The position numbers and the translations under genes were made by a program. From Rhizobium leguminosarum bv. trifolii WSM2297 (GTDB lineage Bacteria > Pseudomonadota > Alphaproteobacteria > Rhizobiales > Rhizobiaceae), in assembly GCF_000271845.1 (NCBI RefSeq), contig NZ_JH719395.1:4283186-4347185 (forward strand): a stretch of DNA of 64,000 nt, given 5' to 3'. Below are positions 45,371 to 54,929 of the stretch, in pieces (within the stretch, counting starts at the first letter, position 1; each line of letters opens with the position of its first letter). Under the pieces are notes generated by a model. The model was not told where the DNA came from, did no database searches, and saw nothing but the letters and a program-made list of their open reading frames with translations.

Positions 45371-46701
45371 GCGAAGGCGAAAACCACCACCACGGCAAGA
45401 ACGAGATCATCATCGTCAAAAGACATGGCGGCGGTGATCACGATGGCTCCCATGGCGGTGCGTGGAAAATTGCCTATGCCGACTTCATGACGGCGATGAT
45501 GGCGTTCTTCCTGGTCATGTGGCTGGTCAATGCCGCCAACGAAGAGACCAAGGCCTCGGTCGCGACCTATTTCAATCCGATCAAGCTCTCCGACGAAAAG
45601 CCGACCGAAAAGGGACTGAAGAAGCCCGTCGACAACGCGGAGGGCGAGGAGAAGCAGGAGAAGTCGAAGCAGAAGGAAGAAAATCCCAACGACGGCAAGG
45701 CCTCGGCGGATGGCGACGACCAGACATCGACATCAGGCGACCAGACCAATTATTCCGAGGCCGATTTCTTCGAAAATCCCTACTCGGTTCTGGCCGAAAT
45801 TGCGCAGGAAGTCGGCCAGCAGGCCAATGTCAGCGCCAAGGGTGATGGTGGCGCCGCCGATTCCGGCCCTGCCACCGGCGCCGATGGCGGCGAGGCCTAT
45901 CGTGACCCCTTCGATCCGGATTTCTGGACGAAGCAGGTCGAGGTCACGACAGCCGGCAAGTCCGCGCCTCAGGGCAAGACCGACGAGCAGCCGGCCGAGA
46001 GCGGCACAACCGAGGTCGCCAAGGTCGAGGATATGAAGCCGATCCCGCTGACCACCGATCAGAAGGCCGCTCAAGAACCCAAGGAGACCAAGGGCGCGGC
46101 CGATAAGGACGGCAAGGCGCCGGACGACAAGAAGGCTGGCGACAAGAAGGCTGAGGACAAGAAGGCCGAAGCGCAAAAGGACGCCGATCGCCAGAAGGAT
46201 GCGGACAAGAGCGCGGCCCAGACCGAGCAACAGCAGCAGAAAGAAGCAGAGCAGTTGCAGGCTGAGATCGCCCGGCAGATCGGTGGCGTTGCCGGCAAGC
46301 TTGCCGAAGGCCTGACCGTGACGGCATCCGAAGGTGGATTGCTAGTCAGTATCTCCGACCAGAACGACGACTCGATGTTCAATATCGGTTCCGCGGTTCC
46401 CCGCCAGGAGATGGTGCTCGCCATGGAAAAGATCGGCGCGATCCTGAAGGAGCGGGGTGGCGCAGTCGCCATCCGCGGCCACACAGACGGACGTCCGTAT
46501 AAGGGCACGCAGAACGAGAACTGGCGGCTTTCGATGGATCGCGCCCAGAGCGCCTATTACATGCTCGTGCGCGGCGGGCTCGACGAAAAACGCATTACTC
46601 AGGTCTCGGGCTTTGCCGACCGCCGGCTGAAGCTGCCCTCCGACCCGTTCAACGCGACCAATCGCCGGATCGAGATCCTGGTGCAGGCGGATCGAGGATA
46701 A
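45367..46701 (+). CDS. motB: Flagellar stator protein MotB
   Basis: A 444-residue MotB. The single membrane helix (YADFMTAMMAFFLVMWLV) carries the proton-binding Asp39. The C-terminal OmpA-like peptidoglycan-binding domain (about 310-440) includes AVAIRGHTDGRPYKG and NWRLSMDRAQSAYYMLVRGG. Between them lies an unusually long, Lys/Asp/Glu/Ala-rich linker (about 65-300), which in rhizobia is the region contacting MotC. Confidence 0.95.
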   Translation: MSEGENHHHGKNEIIIVKRHGGGDHDGSHGGAWKIAYADFMTAMMAFFLVMWLVNAANEETKASVATYFNPIKLSDEKPTEKGLKKPVDNAEGEEKQEKSKQKEENPNDGKASADGDDQTSTSGDQTNYSEADFFENPYSVLAEIAQEVGQQANVSAKGDGGAADSGPATGADGGEAYRDPFDPDFWTKQVEVTTAGKSAPQGKTDEQPAESGTTEVAKVEDMKPIPLTTDQKAAQEPKETKGAADKDGKAPDDKKAGDKKAEDKKAEAQKDADRQKDADKSAAQTEQQQQKEAEQLQAEIARQIGGVAGKLAEGLTVTASEGGLLVSISDQNDDSMFNIGSAVPRQEMVLAMEKIGAILKERGGAVAIRGHTDGRPYKGTQNENWRLSMDRAQSAYYMLVRGGLDEKRITQVSGFADRRLKLPSDPFNATNRRIEILVQADRG

Positions 46702-46705
46702 CAGG

Positions 46706-48001
46706 ATGGCGTGTCGGCAGCATCGCTATGTCGGATTTTTGGCGCTGAGCCTGGCGATGCTTTCGCCGGCTGCAGGCAAGGCGCAGGATCCGGATGATCT
46801 TGCGCCGTACAAGATGCTGCGATCGCTGCAGTTCGTACAGGATTCCGTCGTCGCCGGCGATCATTCGGCCGGTGAGATGCAACGCTTCATGCTGGGTACG
46901 ATCGACGAGCGGCTGCGCACCGTCGACACGTCGGTCTTCGATGACGACCGCAATGTCGATGCAGCGCTGATTTACGCGATGAGCGGCGGCAATCCGCAGA
47001 CCCTCGAATATCTGATCGCCCACGACGTCAACGGCTATTTCGACAACCGTGTCACCGATGTGCTCAGAAAATATCTGAGCGGCAAGGGGTTGCTCGTCGC
47101 CAAGACGCTGGAGGAGACGGCCAGGGAATACCGCGACAAGAAGATTGGCCCCTACCTCGCATTGATCGGCGGCAACGTGCTGATCGCGACGAAGCCGACA
47201 GACGCGCTGGATCTCTACGACCAGGCGCGCCTTGCAGCACCCGGTACGATCGTCGAGGAAGCGGCGTTGCGCCGCTCCGTCGCCATCTGCCTCGACAAGG
47301 GGATGCTCGACAGGGGCATGGCCTATTCGCAGCGCTATGTCAGGCGTTTCCTGCATTCGCCCTATGCCAGCCAGTTCGCCGATCTTTTCGTCACGCTTGT
47401 CGTCGGCCACGATCACGCCGTGAAGCCGCAGGAAGTCATCGATATCCTGTCCTTCATGGATGCGCCGCGTCAGCGTGAGGTCTATCTGCGCATCGCCCGC
47501 GCTGCCGCGATTGCGGGTAAGCCGGAGCTGGCCCACATGGCGGTCGCGCGTGTGCAGTCGCTTGGCGCCGGCACCGACAATGCCTTTGGTCCGCTGGCAG
47601 ATTTTTATGGCGGCATGGCCGGGCTTCCCACAGAGGATATCGACCGGGCGGCGAAGAATGTCAGCGGCATCGCCGGCAACGCGCTTTCGCCGCGGGATCA
47701 GGCGCTGCAGGAGGCGGCGCGATCGGTTGCCGAGCAGATCCTGCGCGCTCCCGACCCGGCAAGCCTGATGCAAGCCTCGGACCCTAACACTTCCAATCAA
47801 GAAATCACTTCTGAAAAGGCTGCGGCTATAGCTCCGCAACCGGGAGCGCCAGGCGCGCTTCCCGAACCTGTTCCGGGAGGTGTGGCATCGACTGGCCAGA
47901 GCCAGGGTACCGACCCCTCATTCAACGCATTTGTGACGACCAATCGGTCCAAGCTCGACGAGATCGACGGTCTTCTGGCGCAGGAAGGCAACGAACAATG
48001 A
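46706..48001 (+). CDS. motC: Periplasmic motility protein MotC
   Basis: A 431-residue secreted protein with a signal peptide (cleavage near GKAQDPDD). The body is helical with TPR-like repeats (TKPTDALDLYDQARLAAPGT; MLDRGMAYSQRYVRRF). MotC binds MotB in the periplasm and modulates motor speed in rhizobia. The Pro/Ala-rich tail (about 360-410) looks disordered. It overlaps fliK by 4 bp. Confidence 0.93.
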   Translation: MACRQHRYVGFLALSLAMLSPAAGKAQDPDDLAPYKMLRSLQFVQDSVVAGDHSAGEMQRFMLGTIDERLRTVDTSVFDDDRNVDAALIYAMSGGNPQTLEYLIAHDVNGYFDNRVTDVLRKYLSGKGLLVAKTLEETAREYRDKKIGPYLALIGGNVLIATKPTDALDLYDQARLAAPGTIVEEAALRRSVAICLDKGMLDRGMAYSQRYVRRFLHSPYASQFADLFVTLVVGHDHAVKPQEVIDILSFMDAPRQREVYLRIARAAAIAGKPELAHMAVARVQSLGAGTDNAFGPLADFYGGMAGLPTEDIDRAAKNVSGIAGNALSPRDQALQEAARSVAEQILRAPDPASLMQASDPNTSNQEITSEKAAAIAPQPGAPGALPEPVPGGVASTGQSQGTDPSFNAFVTTNRSKLDEIDGLLAQEGNEQ

Positions 48002-49446
48002 TGGATATGAGCGTCTTGGGCGGAGCCGCCGGTGCGGAAACCGCCGCGGCTGCGAAATCTGCACGGCCGATGGGCAAGGACGATGCCGCTGGCCAGAAGA
48101 ACGGCTTCTCCGATGCGCTTGCCAAGGCAAGCAACGGCGCCGTCTATGACGACGCCGACGATCCGCAGCCGGATCAGGGTGCGGTTGCCGATGCCGGCGC
48201 CGAGCACGTAGCGCGGACCCTCCGCAGCCGCGGCGGCGCAAAGCCGTTGATCGACCTCGGCGACGCCGCGTTGAAGGCGCAGGCTGAAGTGCAGCCGGAA
48301 ACGATCGCCAATGCCGCAAAAGCCGCGGCAAAGCCCGGAAAGGCGGCGGTCAAGATGCCAGCGGATCTCGCCTTCGGCAAGCTCGACGCGAAGGACCGCT
48401 CGGCCGAAGAGGTCGTTCAGGCGGCCAAAGGCGGAAAGCACGCCAAAGCCGATGCGTTGCAAACCGATACGGACCAGGACAGCGACGATGACGACGGCGG
48501 TATCTCCGATGTCCTCGGCCTGCTGAAGCAGGATCCTGCCGACGCCGCGGTCGCTTTGCAGGCGGCAGCAGGCGCCCATCACGCGTCCGCCCAAGCCGAT
48601 GAAGTCAAGACCGCCGGCAAGAAGATCGAGGGCACCAACGCCAAGGCAGGCGGCCATGCGTCCGACGCCCTGGCGGCCGTTAGCGGCAGCGTCGACAGCG
48701 GCAAGGCGGATGAGGTGAAGGTTCCCGGATCGGAGAATGCCGAAGCCGCCGACGGCAGGACGTTCAGAATCAGCCGCGCCGATGGCCGTGGCGTGTCGAT
48801 GGACGTTCACCTCGGCACCGACCAGGCCGGGCAGAAGGACGGCGCGAAGAAGGCCGATGTCGAAAACGTTTCGGTCCTTGAATCGCGCCGTTATATCGGC
48901 CTGATGCAGAATTCGAATTCTGCCGCCGTAACCGCCGCTCTCTCAGGCGATTCCGAATGGGCGCGCGCCATGGAGCCGAGCTCGGCACTCTCCAATGCGG
49001 CGGAATGGACGAGCACCGGCAAGGTGGTCAACACGCTGAAGATCCAGATGAACCCGCTCGATCTCGGCATGGTGACGGCGACCATGCGCCTGTCCGGCGA
49101 CGCCCTGAACGTCGACCTCAAGGTCGAAACCGGCGCGGCCTATCGTCAGATGAAGGAAGATCACGGCAAGATTCTCGAAGCTCTGCGCAGCCAGGGTTAT
49201 GCCGTCGACAACGTCACCATCAGCATGGCGCCGGTCGAGCGGAGCGACGCCGGCAACCAGGCAGGCAGCCAAGGCCAGGCCTCCCAGCAGCAGTCGCTCG
49301 CCCAGCAGGGGCAGGGCGGCGAGGCGCGCGAGCGCCACAATCAGACGGCACAGCGGACGGACGGAGGCTTCAATGGTGCAGGTGAGACCGGTATTGAAGA
49401 CGTTTCTGCTGGCCGCAGCGGCGGCGCTGGCGGCGTTTACCTCTGA
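47998..49446 (+). CDS. fliK: Hook-length control protein FliK (formerly MotD)
   Basis: A 482-residue protein with an Ala/Lys/Asp-rich N-terminal part (1-290) of low complexity and a conserved C-terminal domain (about 335-420: LKIQMNPLDLGMVTATMRLS, MKEDHGKILEALRSQGYAVD), matching FliK. It acts as the ruler and substrate-switch trigger of the export gate. The last 25 codons overlap the next gene in another frame. Confidence 0.9.
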   Translation: MMDMSVLGGAAGAETAAAAKSARPMGKDDAAGQKNGFSDALAKASNGAVYDDADDPQPDQGAVADAGAEHVARTLRSRGGAKPLIDLGDAALKAQAEVQPETIANAAKAAAKPGKAAVKMPADLAFGKLDAKDRSAEEVVQAAKGGKHAKADALQTDTDQDSDDDDGGISDVLGLLKQDPADAAVALQAAAGAHHASAQADEVKTAGKKIEGTNAKAGGHASDALAAVSGSVDSGKADEVKVPGSENAEAADGRTFRISRADGRGVSMDVHLGTDQAGQKDGAKKADVENVSVLESRRYIGLMQNSNSAAVTAALSGDSEWARAMEPSSALSNAAEWTSTGKVVNTLKIQMNPLDLGMVTATMRLSGDALNVDLKVETGAAYRQMKEDHGKILEALRSQGYAVDNVTISMAPVERSDAGNQAGSQGQASQQQSLAQQGQGGEARERHNQTAQRTDGGFNGAGETGIEDVSAGRSGGAGGVYL

Positions 49447-49951
49447 GGCGAAAGCCTCGACCGGCGCCTGCGAACGTGAGATCCAGTCGGCAGCTGCCAA
49501 ATACGGCATCCCCGAAGGCATCCTCTATTCGGTCGGCCTGACGGAGACCGGCCGCAAGGGCTCGCTCTATCCCTATGCCATGAACGTCGAAGGCAAGGCG
49601 ATCTTTCCGCCCTCCGAGCAGGACGCCATGCGGCAGTTCGATGTCGCCCGCAGCAGCGGCGCCAAGCTCATCGACATCGGCTGCATGCAGATCAACCACT
49701 ACTATCATGGCGAAAATTTCGGCTCGGCCGAGGACATGTTCGACCCTCATCGCAACGTCGAGTATGCGGCAAAATTCCTCCGCAACCTCCATGATCGTCA
49801 CGAGACATGGACGATGGCGGTAGCCAGATACCATGCTGGACCCAACAACGACCCCGCGCAGAAGCAATATGTCTGCCGCGTCATCGCCAATCTGGTCGCC
49901 ACGGGCTACGGCAAGTGGACTCCTAATGCGAGTAACTTTTGCCGAAATTGA
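49373..49951 (+). CDS. Periplasmic lytic transglycosylase of the flagellar cluster
   Basis: A 192-residue secreted SLT-type enzyme. The signal peptide is about residues 1-28 (LLAAAAALAAFTSEAKA). The catalytic Glu58 is in YSVGLTETGRKGSLYPYAMN, followed by DIGCMQINHYYHG and AVARYHAGPN, classic for lytic transglycosylases. It probably opens the cell wall for the rod, taking the role of the FlgJ muramidase domain, whose rod-binding part is encoded separately at 59882. GGAGG precedes ATG 49373, inside fliK. Confidence 0.9.
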   Translation: MVQVRPVLKTFLLAAAAALAAFTSEAKASTGACEREIQSAAAKYGIPEGILYSVGLTETGRKGSLYPYAMNVEGKAIFPPSEQDAMRQFDVARSSGAKLIDIGCMQINHYYHGENFGSAEDMFDPHRNVEYAAKFLRNLHDRHETWTMAVARYHAGPNNDPAQKQYVCRVIANLVATGYGKWTPNASNFCRN

Positions 49952-49972
49952 TTCAACCAAAGATGGAAGAGG

Positions 49973-50002
49973 CATATTGTGACGAAACTGTGTCACAATA
50001 TG
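49973..50002. promoter_or_regulatory. Perfect 11-bp palindrome upstream of rem
   Basis: CATATTGTGAC (49973-49983) and GTCACAATATG (49992-50002) are exact reverse complements 8 bases apart. It begins 21 bases after the lytic transglycosylase stop and 230 bases before rem. No T-run follows on the plus strand. It looks like an operator for a dimer; VisN-VisR is the candidate, by inference. Confidence 0.65.
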
Positions 50003-50025
50003 GCAGGAATCCGGCACGAATCCCC

Positions 50026-50048
50026 TACGCAAGTCATAATTAAGGGAC
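50026..50048 (+). promoter_or_regulatory. CGCAAG box before rem
   Basis: CCTACGCAAG (core 50028-50033) lies 24 bases after the palindrome. The downstream CTA half at N9 is absent (AGGGAC instead). The rest of the gap to 50231 is AT-rich with no gene. Confidence 0.4.
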
Positions 50049-50231
50049 TGTTAACTTTTCCACGAAATTTTGGTGTGCATAAACAGCCAGACCCACTAGA
50101 TATAGATCAAATCGCCACCCGGATCTTAATCAATTATTAGTTTCTGCCATTAACTTTAACGAGTTGTCGCCGATTCGTGCGATTCGTACCCATAGATCAT
50201 CGAAGTGCCACACTGATTCGGAGGCGGACGA

Positions 50232-50903
50232 ATGATCGTCGTGGTTGATGAGCGTGAGCTCGTGAAAGATGGATACACATCTCTGTTTGGCCGTGAGGGC
50301 ATTCCCTCCACCGGCTTTGATCCAACCGAATTCGGCGAATGGGTACAAACCGCCGCCGATTCCGACATAGCGGCAGTCGAGGCCTTCCTGATCGGTCAGG
50401 GCCAGCGCAACTACGAACTGCCCCGGGCGATCCGGGACCGGTCGATGGCGCCGGTGATTGCGGTCAGCGACCAGCACTCGCTCGAAAACACTCTTGCGCT
50501 GTTCGATTGCGGCGTCGACGACGTGGTGCGCAAACCGGTTCATCCGCGCGAAATCCTGGCAAGGGCGGCGGCAATCCGGCGCCGGCTGAAGGCGATCGCC
50601 AATTACACCGAAATCGGTGGGATCCGCGTCTTCTCGGACGGTCGTGACCCGGAGATCAACGGCGAAGTCTTTGCGCTTCCCCGGCGCGAGCGCCGCATCC
50701 TCGAATATTTGATCGCCAATCGCGGTCGCCGGGTCACCAAGACCCAGATCTTCAACGCCATCTACGGCATCTTCGATGAAGAGGTCGAAGAGAACGTCGT
50801 CGAAAGCCACATCTCGAAGCTGCGCAAGAAGCTGCGCAAAAAGCTCGGCGTCGATCCGGTCGATTCCAAGCGCTTCCTTGGCTACTGCATCGATTGGGCC
50901 TGA
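50232..50903 (+). CDS. rem: Orphan OmpR-type motility regulator Rem
   Basis: A 223-residue regulator: receiver-like domain (1-115) and winged-helix DNA-binding domain (about 125-220: [40 protein letters not shown]). The usual phospho-acceptor Asp is not present; Glu50 (AAVEAFL) falls at that place, while Ser79 or nearby and Lys100 (VVRKPVHP) remain. In rhizobia Rem is induced by VisN-VisR and activates flagellar structural genes during exponential growth. No kinase gene is next to it. Confidence 0.93.
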   Translation: MIVVVDERELVKDGYTSLFGREGIPSTGFDPTEFGEWVQTAADSDIAAVEAFLIGQGQRNYELPRAIRDRSMAPVIAVSDQHSLENTLALFDCGVDDVVRKPVHPREILARAAAIRRRLKAIANYTEIGGIRVFSDGRDPEINGEVFALPRRERRILEYLIANRGRRVTKTQIFNAIYGIFDEEVEENVVESHISKLRKKLRKKLGVDPVDSKRFLGYCIDWA

Positions 50904-50972
50904 TTTTCCGGCCGGGCGGCGGCGCCCGGCTGAACCTCGATATTAGCCTCGCAGTGCGCCATGACAGACAGC

Positions 50973-50998
50973 TTCACGCAAGGCCCGACAAATACTCT
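50973..50998 (+). promoter_or_regulatory. CGCAAG-N9 box before flgE
   Basis: TTCACGCAAG, 9 bases, then ATACTC, about 47 bp before flgE. Confidence 0.5.
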
Positions 50999-51028
50999 CG
51001 AGTTTAACAGGTAAAACGAGGTTTTCAG

Positions 51029-52330
51029 ATGAGCATTTTCGGCAGCATGAAGACGGCAGTATCGGGAATGAATGCGCAGGCGAACCGCCTCAGCACCGTC
51101 GCCGACAACATCGCCAACGTGAACACCACCGGCTACAAGGCCGTGTCGACGAGCTTCTCGTCGCTGGTCCTGCCTTCCTCGGGCGGCAACTACAATTCCG
51201 GCGGCGTTCAGAGCTCGGTCCGCCAAGCCGTCTCCGACCAGGGCGACATCTCCTACACCACCTCGGGCACCGACCTCGCGATTTCGGGCGACGGCTTCTT
51301 CATCGTGCAGGGTGCCGACGGCACACCGGTTCTGACTCGCGCCGGCGATTTCACCAAGGACGACGAAGGCAACCTCGTCAATGCCGCCGGCTTCCAGCTG
51401 ATGGGTTATTCCTACGACTCCGGCTCTCCCGCCGTCGTCGTCAACGGTTTCGATGGCCTCGTTCCCGTCAACGTCAGCCAGGATGGCCTGACCGCCATCG
51501 CCTCGACCTCAGGTGTCTTCAAGGGCAATCTCGATTCTAACGCCAAGATCCCGGTCGCTCCTGCGACGGCGCCGAGCGCCAACGCCGCCACCACGACGAC
51601 CGACACCAAGAAGGTCTCGATGGTCGCCTACGACCGTCTCGGCAACAAGGTGATGTACGACTTCTATTTCACGAAGACCGCGGTCGCCGCAGCGCCGCCG
51701 CCGGCACCTCCCGCTACTGCAGCCACCTGGGAAGTGGCGATGTACCGCAACGCCAATGCGGCGGTGGGCGGCACGACATCCTTCCCTTACACAGCCGGCG
51801 GCGCAGTCGGGAACGGAACGCTCACTTTCGACTCGAACGGCAAGATGACCTCGACCGGCGCCGTTAACATCACCGATGGCGTGACCGGCCAAACGATCGC
51901 CATGGATTTCTCCGGATTGACGCAGCTAGGCGCCGACTTCTCTGGCACCGGAACACCGAACGGCCAGGCGGCGACCCCGGTCAAGGACGTCACGATCGAC
52001 GGCGATGGCATCGTCTATGCCAAGTATGAAGACGGCAGCACGAAGCCGCTCTATCGCATCCCCCTCGCCAACGTCGCGAGCCCTGACAAGCTGACGCTGA
52101 TGAGCGGCAACGTCTACAGCGCCAACGGCCAGTCGGGTGTCACTGTCACCGGCTTCCCTCAGACCAACGGCCTCGGCACGATCAAGTCGGGCGCTCTCGA
52201 AGGTTCGAACGTCGACCTCGCCGGCGAGCTGACCGAGATGATCGAATCCCAACGCAGCTATACCGCCAATTCCAAGGTCTTCCAGACGGGTTCCGACATT
52301 ATGGACGTTCTCGTCAACCTCAAGAGATAA
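51029..52330 (+). CDS. flgE: Flagellar hook protein FlgE
   Basis: A 433-residue hook subunit with MNAQANRLSTVADNIANVNT, GDISYTTSGTDLAISGDGFF and the C-terminal LEGSNVDLAGELTEMIESQR. The middle (about 190-330) is the variable D1/D2 region, with an Ala/Pro-rich loop. It heads flgE-flgK-flgL-flaF-flbT-flgD. Confidence 0.96.
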   Translation: MSIFGSMKTAVSGMNAQANRLSTVADNIANVNTTGYKAVSTSFSSLVLPSSGGNYNSGGVQSSVRQAVSDQGDISYTTSGTDLAISGDGFFIVQGADGTPVLTRAGDFTKDDEGNLVNAAGFQLMGYSYDSGSPAVVVNGFDGLVPVNVSQDGLTAIASTSGVFKGNLDSNAKIPVAPATAPSANAATTTTDTKKVSMVAYDRLGNKVMYDFYFTKTAVAAAPPPAPPATAATWEVAMYRNANAAVGGTTSFPYTAGGAVGNGTLTFDSNGKMTSTGAVNITDGVTGQTIAMDFSGLTQLGADFSGTGTPNGQAATPVKDVTIDGDGIVYAKYEDGSTKPLYRIPLANVASPDKLTLMSGNVYSANGQSGVTVTGFPQTNGLGTIKSGALEGSNVDLAGELTEMIESQRSYTANSKVFQTGSDIMDVLVNLKR

Positions 52331-52349
52331 GTAGGGTAACGGGTAAGCC

Positions 52350-53837
52350 ATGTCGCTCACATCCGCACTTAATACCGCGCAGAACATATTCAACAATACC
52401 GGCACGCAAAGCAGTGTCGTATCGAACAATATCTCGAACGCGGGCAACAAAGATTACGTGCGCCGGCAGGCGATGCTCACCACGTCCTTGAACGGCGCGC
52501 AGGTCGTCAAGATCGACCGGGCACAGGAAGACGCCCTGCTGCGCCAATATCTGAAGACCTCCTCGCAGGACAGCGCCCAGCAGGCATTGCTGGGCGGTCT
52601 CGAAGACCTCAAGTCGATCGTGGGTGGCAACGACTACGAAACGTCGCCATCGACCTATCTCGGTGTTTTCCAGCAGAAGCTTCAGGCCTTCCGCACGACG
52701 CCGGGCAGCACGGTTGCCGCCCAGGGCGCCATCACCGCAGCCCAGGATGTCGCCAACTCGCTGAACAATGCCTCGCAATCCGTGCAGGACGTCCGCGCCA
52801 CCGCCGACAAGCAGATCGCCACCGACGTCGATACGCTGAATACGCTGCTCAGCCAGTTCGAGAAGGCGAACAACGCGGTGAAGACCGCCACGGCTTCGGG
52901 GACGGATGCCTCGGGCGCGCTCGATGAACGCGAGAAGGCTCTCAAGCAGATTTCGAAGATCGTCGGCGTCAACGCGACGACGCGCGACAACAACGACATG
53001 GTGCTGAGCACCTCCGACGGGACCATCCTCTTCGAGACAATCCCGCGCAAGGTGACATTCAAGTCTCAGGATGTCTACAACGCCACCATCACCGGCAATT
53101 CGGTCTATATCGACGGTGTCGCGCTTGCGCGCGGTAGCGGATCGACGACGACGGCGCAGGGGAGCCTCCAGTCGCTCCTGCAGGTCCGCGACGAGATCGC
53201 CCCGAACTTCCAGAAGCAGCTCGACGAAGTCGCCCGCGGCCTGGTGTCGCTCTTCAAGGAGCAGAACACGGCGGCCGGCCCGGCCTATGTGCCAGGTCTC
53301 TTCACCTGGAGCGGCGGCGCGGTCGATACCGGCGGTACCGCGATTGCCGGCATGGCCTCGACCATCACCGTCAGCAGCCGCGTCATCACCTCGCAGGGCG
53401 GCGATCCGATGCGGCTGCGCGATGGCGGCATCAACGCCACGGGCCTTGTCCTGAATCCCACAGGCCTCAGCGGTTATACGACTGAGCTCGACCGTCTCTA
53501 TACGGCGCTGGGCTCCGACATCGATTTCGACCCGGCTGCGGGAGCGGCGGTCGGTTTCGACGCCACGACCGGCATCGATTCCAACGTCAGCATCATGGAA
53601 TATGCCACCAATTCCCTCGGCTGGCTCGAGCAATACCGCAGCAACGCCACGACGGCGGCGGAAAACAGCTCGGCGGCGCTGTCGCGGTCCGATGAAGCCT
53701 ATTCCAATGAGACCGGCGTCAACCTCGACGAGGAACTGACGCTGCTCCTTGACATAGAGCAGTCCTACAAGGCGGCGACCAAGATCCTGAATGCCGTCGA
53801 TGAAATGCTGAAGTCATTGCTGGATATTGCGAGTTAA
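52350..53837 (+). CDS. flgK: Hook-filament junction protein FlgK
   Basis: A 495-residue FlgK with the N-terminal SALNTAQNIFNNTGTQSSVV and ISNAGNKDYVRRQ, and the C-terminal TGVNLDEELTLLLDIEQSYK followed by a coiled tail. It joins hook and filament. It starts 19 bp after flgE. Confidence 0.94.
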   Translation: MSLTSALNTAQNIFNNTGTQSSVVSNNISNAGNKDYVRRQAMLTTSLNGAQVVKIDRAQEDALLRQYLKTSSQDSAQQALLGGLEDLKSIVGGNDYETSPSTYLGVFQQKLQAFRTTPGSTVAAQGAITAAQDVANSLNNASQSVQDVRATADKQIATDVDTLNTLLSQFEKANNAVKTATASGTDASGALDEREKALKQISKIVGVNATTRDNNDMVLSTSDGTILFETIPRKVTFKSQDVYNATITGNSVYIDGVALARGSGSTTTAQGSLQSLLQVRDEIAPNFQKQLDEVARGLVSLFKEQNTAAGPAYVPGLFTWSGGAVDTGGTAIAGMASTITVSSRVITSQGGDPMRLRDGGINATGLVLNPTGLSGYTTELDRLYTALGSDIDFDPAAGAAVGFDATTGIDSNVSIMEYATNSLGWLEQYRSNATTAAENSSAALSRSDEAYSNETGVNLDEELTLLLDIEQSYKAATKILNAVDEMLKSLLDIAS

Positions 53838-53840
53838 GCC

Positions 53841-54893
53841 ATGAAGAGCTCATTTATTTCAAGTTCGGCCATTCAGAACGCGATGCGACTGACGATCCGT
53901 CAGGCGCAGAACCAGATGACCAAGGCGACGATGGAGGCAACGACCGGAGTCTATGCGGATATTGGCGTCTCGCTCGGCGGCAATGCCGCGAGAAGCGTCG
54001 ACTTCAGCCGCGAAACCGACCGGATCGACTCGATCAAAGCAAGCAATTCGCTCGTCACCGCCCGCATGGAATCCTCGCAGCTCGGTCTTTCCAAGATGAA
54101 GGATGTCGGCGACGGTCTGGTTTCGAAGCTGACGGCGCTGCAGGGCAGCCACGATCCCGGCAGCGTCACCGTCGCCATCCAGTCGGCGACCAGCGCGCTC
54201 TCCACCATGATGGACACCGCCAATACCATGGTGAACGGCGAATACCTGTTCTCCGGCATCAACACCGATGTGCAGCCGCTGACCGACAAGACGACGGCGA
54301 CGAGTGCGGCCATCGTCACGGCACTGAATACCTATGCTGGTGCTCTCGTCCCGCCGAAGGCGGTCAGCGCTCTCACCGGCGCCGAGATGGAAACCTTCAT
54401 CACGACGACGGTGGAGCCGATGTTCAGCCAGGCAAACTGGACCAATGCGACGACCGGCTGGTCGCAGGCATCGAGCCAGAACATGACGAGCCGCATCAGC
54501 AATTCCGAAGTGATCGAATCCTCGACCAACGCCAACTCCGAAGGCATGCGCTACATGGCGCTCGCCTCGGTGATGACCTCGGCGCTGCTCGGCCAGAACC
54601 TCAGCAGTGATGCGATGAGCACGGTGTCGAAGCAGGCGATCACCTACACGACGAAGGCGACCAGCGGCCTCGTGACGCAGGCAAGCCAGCTCGGCCTTTC
54701 CCAGGAGCGCGTCAAGAAGTCCAACGACGCCCTCGACGCCCAGTCGAACATCATCAAGAACAAGCTCGTTGATCTCCAGGGCGTCGATCCCTACGAGGCC
54801 TCGACCCTCGTCAAGACTTTGGAAACGCAGCTTGAAACGGCTTACACGATTGTCTCGAAAATCCAGCAGTTGAGTCTCGTAAACTACCTTTGA
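53841..54893 (+). CDS. flgL: Hook-filament junction protein FlgL
   Basis: A 350-residue flagellin-related protein. N-terminal RQAQNQMTKATMEATTGVYA and MDTANTMVNGEYLFSGINTD are typical of FlgL; the C-terminus is a heptad-type helix (ASTLVKTLETQLETAYTIVS). It begins 3 bp after flgK. Confidence 0.93.
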   Translation: MKSSFISSSAIQNAMRLTIRQAQNQMTKATMEATTGVYADIGVSLGGNAARSVDFSRETDRIDSIKASNSLVTARMESSQLGLSKMKDVGDGLVSKLTALQGSHDPGSVTVAIQSATSALSTMMDTANTMVNGEYLFSGINTDVQPLTDKTTATSAAIVTALNTYAGALVPPKAVSALTGAEMETFITTTVEPMFSQANWTNATTGWSQASSQNMTSRISNSEVIESSTNANSEGMRYMALASVMTSALLGQNLSSDAMSTVSKQAITYTTKATSGLVTQASQLGLSQERVKKSNDALDAQSNIIKNKLVDLQGVDPYEASTLVKTLETQLETAYTIVSKIQQLSLVNYL

Positions 54894-54929
54894 TGATCAA
54901 AGGCGCGCAAGACTAAGAAGGATGCATGA

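Noticed and set aside
49973..50002. Palindrome before rem read as a terminator for the lytic transglycosylase
   Set aside because: No T-run follows the stem on the plus strand and the stem is AT-rich, unlike the other terminators of this window.
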